From: an uncultured Coriobacteriaceae bacterium
GTDB lineage: Bacteria; Actinomycetota; Coriobacteriia; Coriobacteriales; Eggerthellaceae
Reading direction: 5' to 3'
Assembly: GCA_900550385.1 (NCBI GenBank)
Contig: URRZ01000055.1
Coordinates: 1-14,425, forward strand
DNA length: 14,425 nucleotides
The notes under the pieces are model-generated. The model saw nothing but the letters and a program-made list of their open reading frames with translations, ran no database searches and had not been told where the DNA came from. Below are positions 14,355 to 14,425 of the stretch, one piece after another. Made by a program: the position numbers and the translations under genes. Each line of letters starts with the position of its first letter. Within the stretch, counting starts at the first letter, position 1.

Positions 14355-14425
14355 GGCTCTTCGGTGGTTTCTGTGGGAGAGATTCCGGCATAGGCCCAGC
14401 TCAGCGGGCGAAAACAACGATCTGG
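14355..14425 (-). repeat. 71-bp terminal inverted repeat, right copy
   Basis: These bases are the exact reverse complement of 7-77. The copy begins directly after the T run of the terminator and reaches the last base of the window, so its outer limit is not visible. Confidence 0.9.

Noticed and set aside
1..14425. CRISPR array, tRNA, rRNA, prophage or transposase genes
   Set aside because: No regularly spaced repeats, no cloverleaf-like or rRNA sequence, and no integrase, transposase or phage protein were seen on either strand.

Overview
This is a GC-rich window of ordinary bacterial gene density. The set of genes (meso-diaminopimelate dehydrogenase, a PiT phosphate carrier, and a locus of acyl-CoA dehydrogenases with a class III CoA-transferase-type enzyme) and the strong AAGGAGG-type ribosome binding sites fit a high-GC actinobacterium. 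My best guess is a gut-associated member of the Coriobacteriia, such as an Eggerthellaceae species. That placement is inferred from protein style and was not tested by any search.

Left part (1-5290), housekeeping. A lone ddh gene (meso-diaminopimelate D-dehydrogenase) on the minus strand ends at a strong hairpin. It is divergent from a PiT-type phosphate transporter, which is followed by a 78-residue two-helix membrane protein and a terminator. Next come a tandem-domain universal stress protein, another strong hairpin, and an M50 site-2-type membrane metalloprotease. The protease carries an extra winged-helix-looking domain where RseP relatives have a short loop, and it has no visible PDZ domain.

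Right part (5290-14354), an acyl-CoA locus. One plus-strand unit is an MFS transporter followed by acyl-CoA dehydrogenase 1, closed by a terminator that also serves a convergent TetR-family regulator. The regulator is divergent from a second plus-strand unit: acyl-CoA ligase, a CaiB/BaiF-family CoA transferase or racemase, and acyl-CoA dehydrogenases 2 and 3, closed by a textbook intrinsic terminator. The parts suggest that an organic acid is imported, activated as its CoA thioester, possibly CoA-exchanged or epimerised, and oxidised or reduced at the alpha-beta bond. No enoyl-CoA hydratase, hydroxyacyl-CoA dehydrogenase, thiolase or electron-transfer flavoprotein gene is present here. This resembles the logic of the carnitine caiABC pathway, with three dehydrogenases instead of one. 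Dehydrogenases 1 and 2 carry the candidate catalytic glutamate at the isovaleryl-CoA-dehydrogenase position. Dehydrogenase 3 carries it at the medium-chain-dehydrogenase position. Two similar 22-bp imperfect dyads, one in the long leader of each plus-strand unit, are candidate operators for the TetR regulator.

Repeats. A perfect 71-bp inverted repeat lies at the two ends of the window (7-77 and 14355-14425). Two REP-like palindromes with the same architecture lie at 97-139 and 5295-5357. No tRNA, rRNA, CRISPR array or transposase gene was seen.
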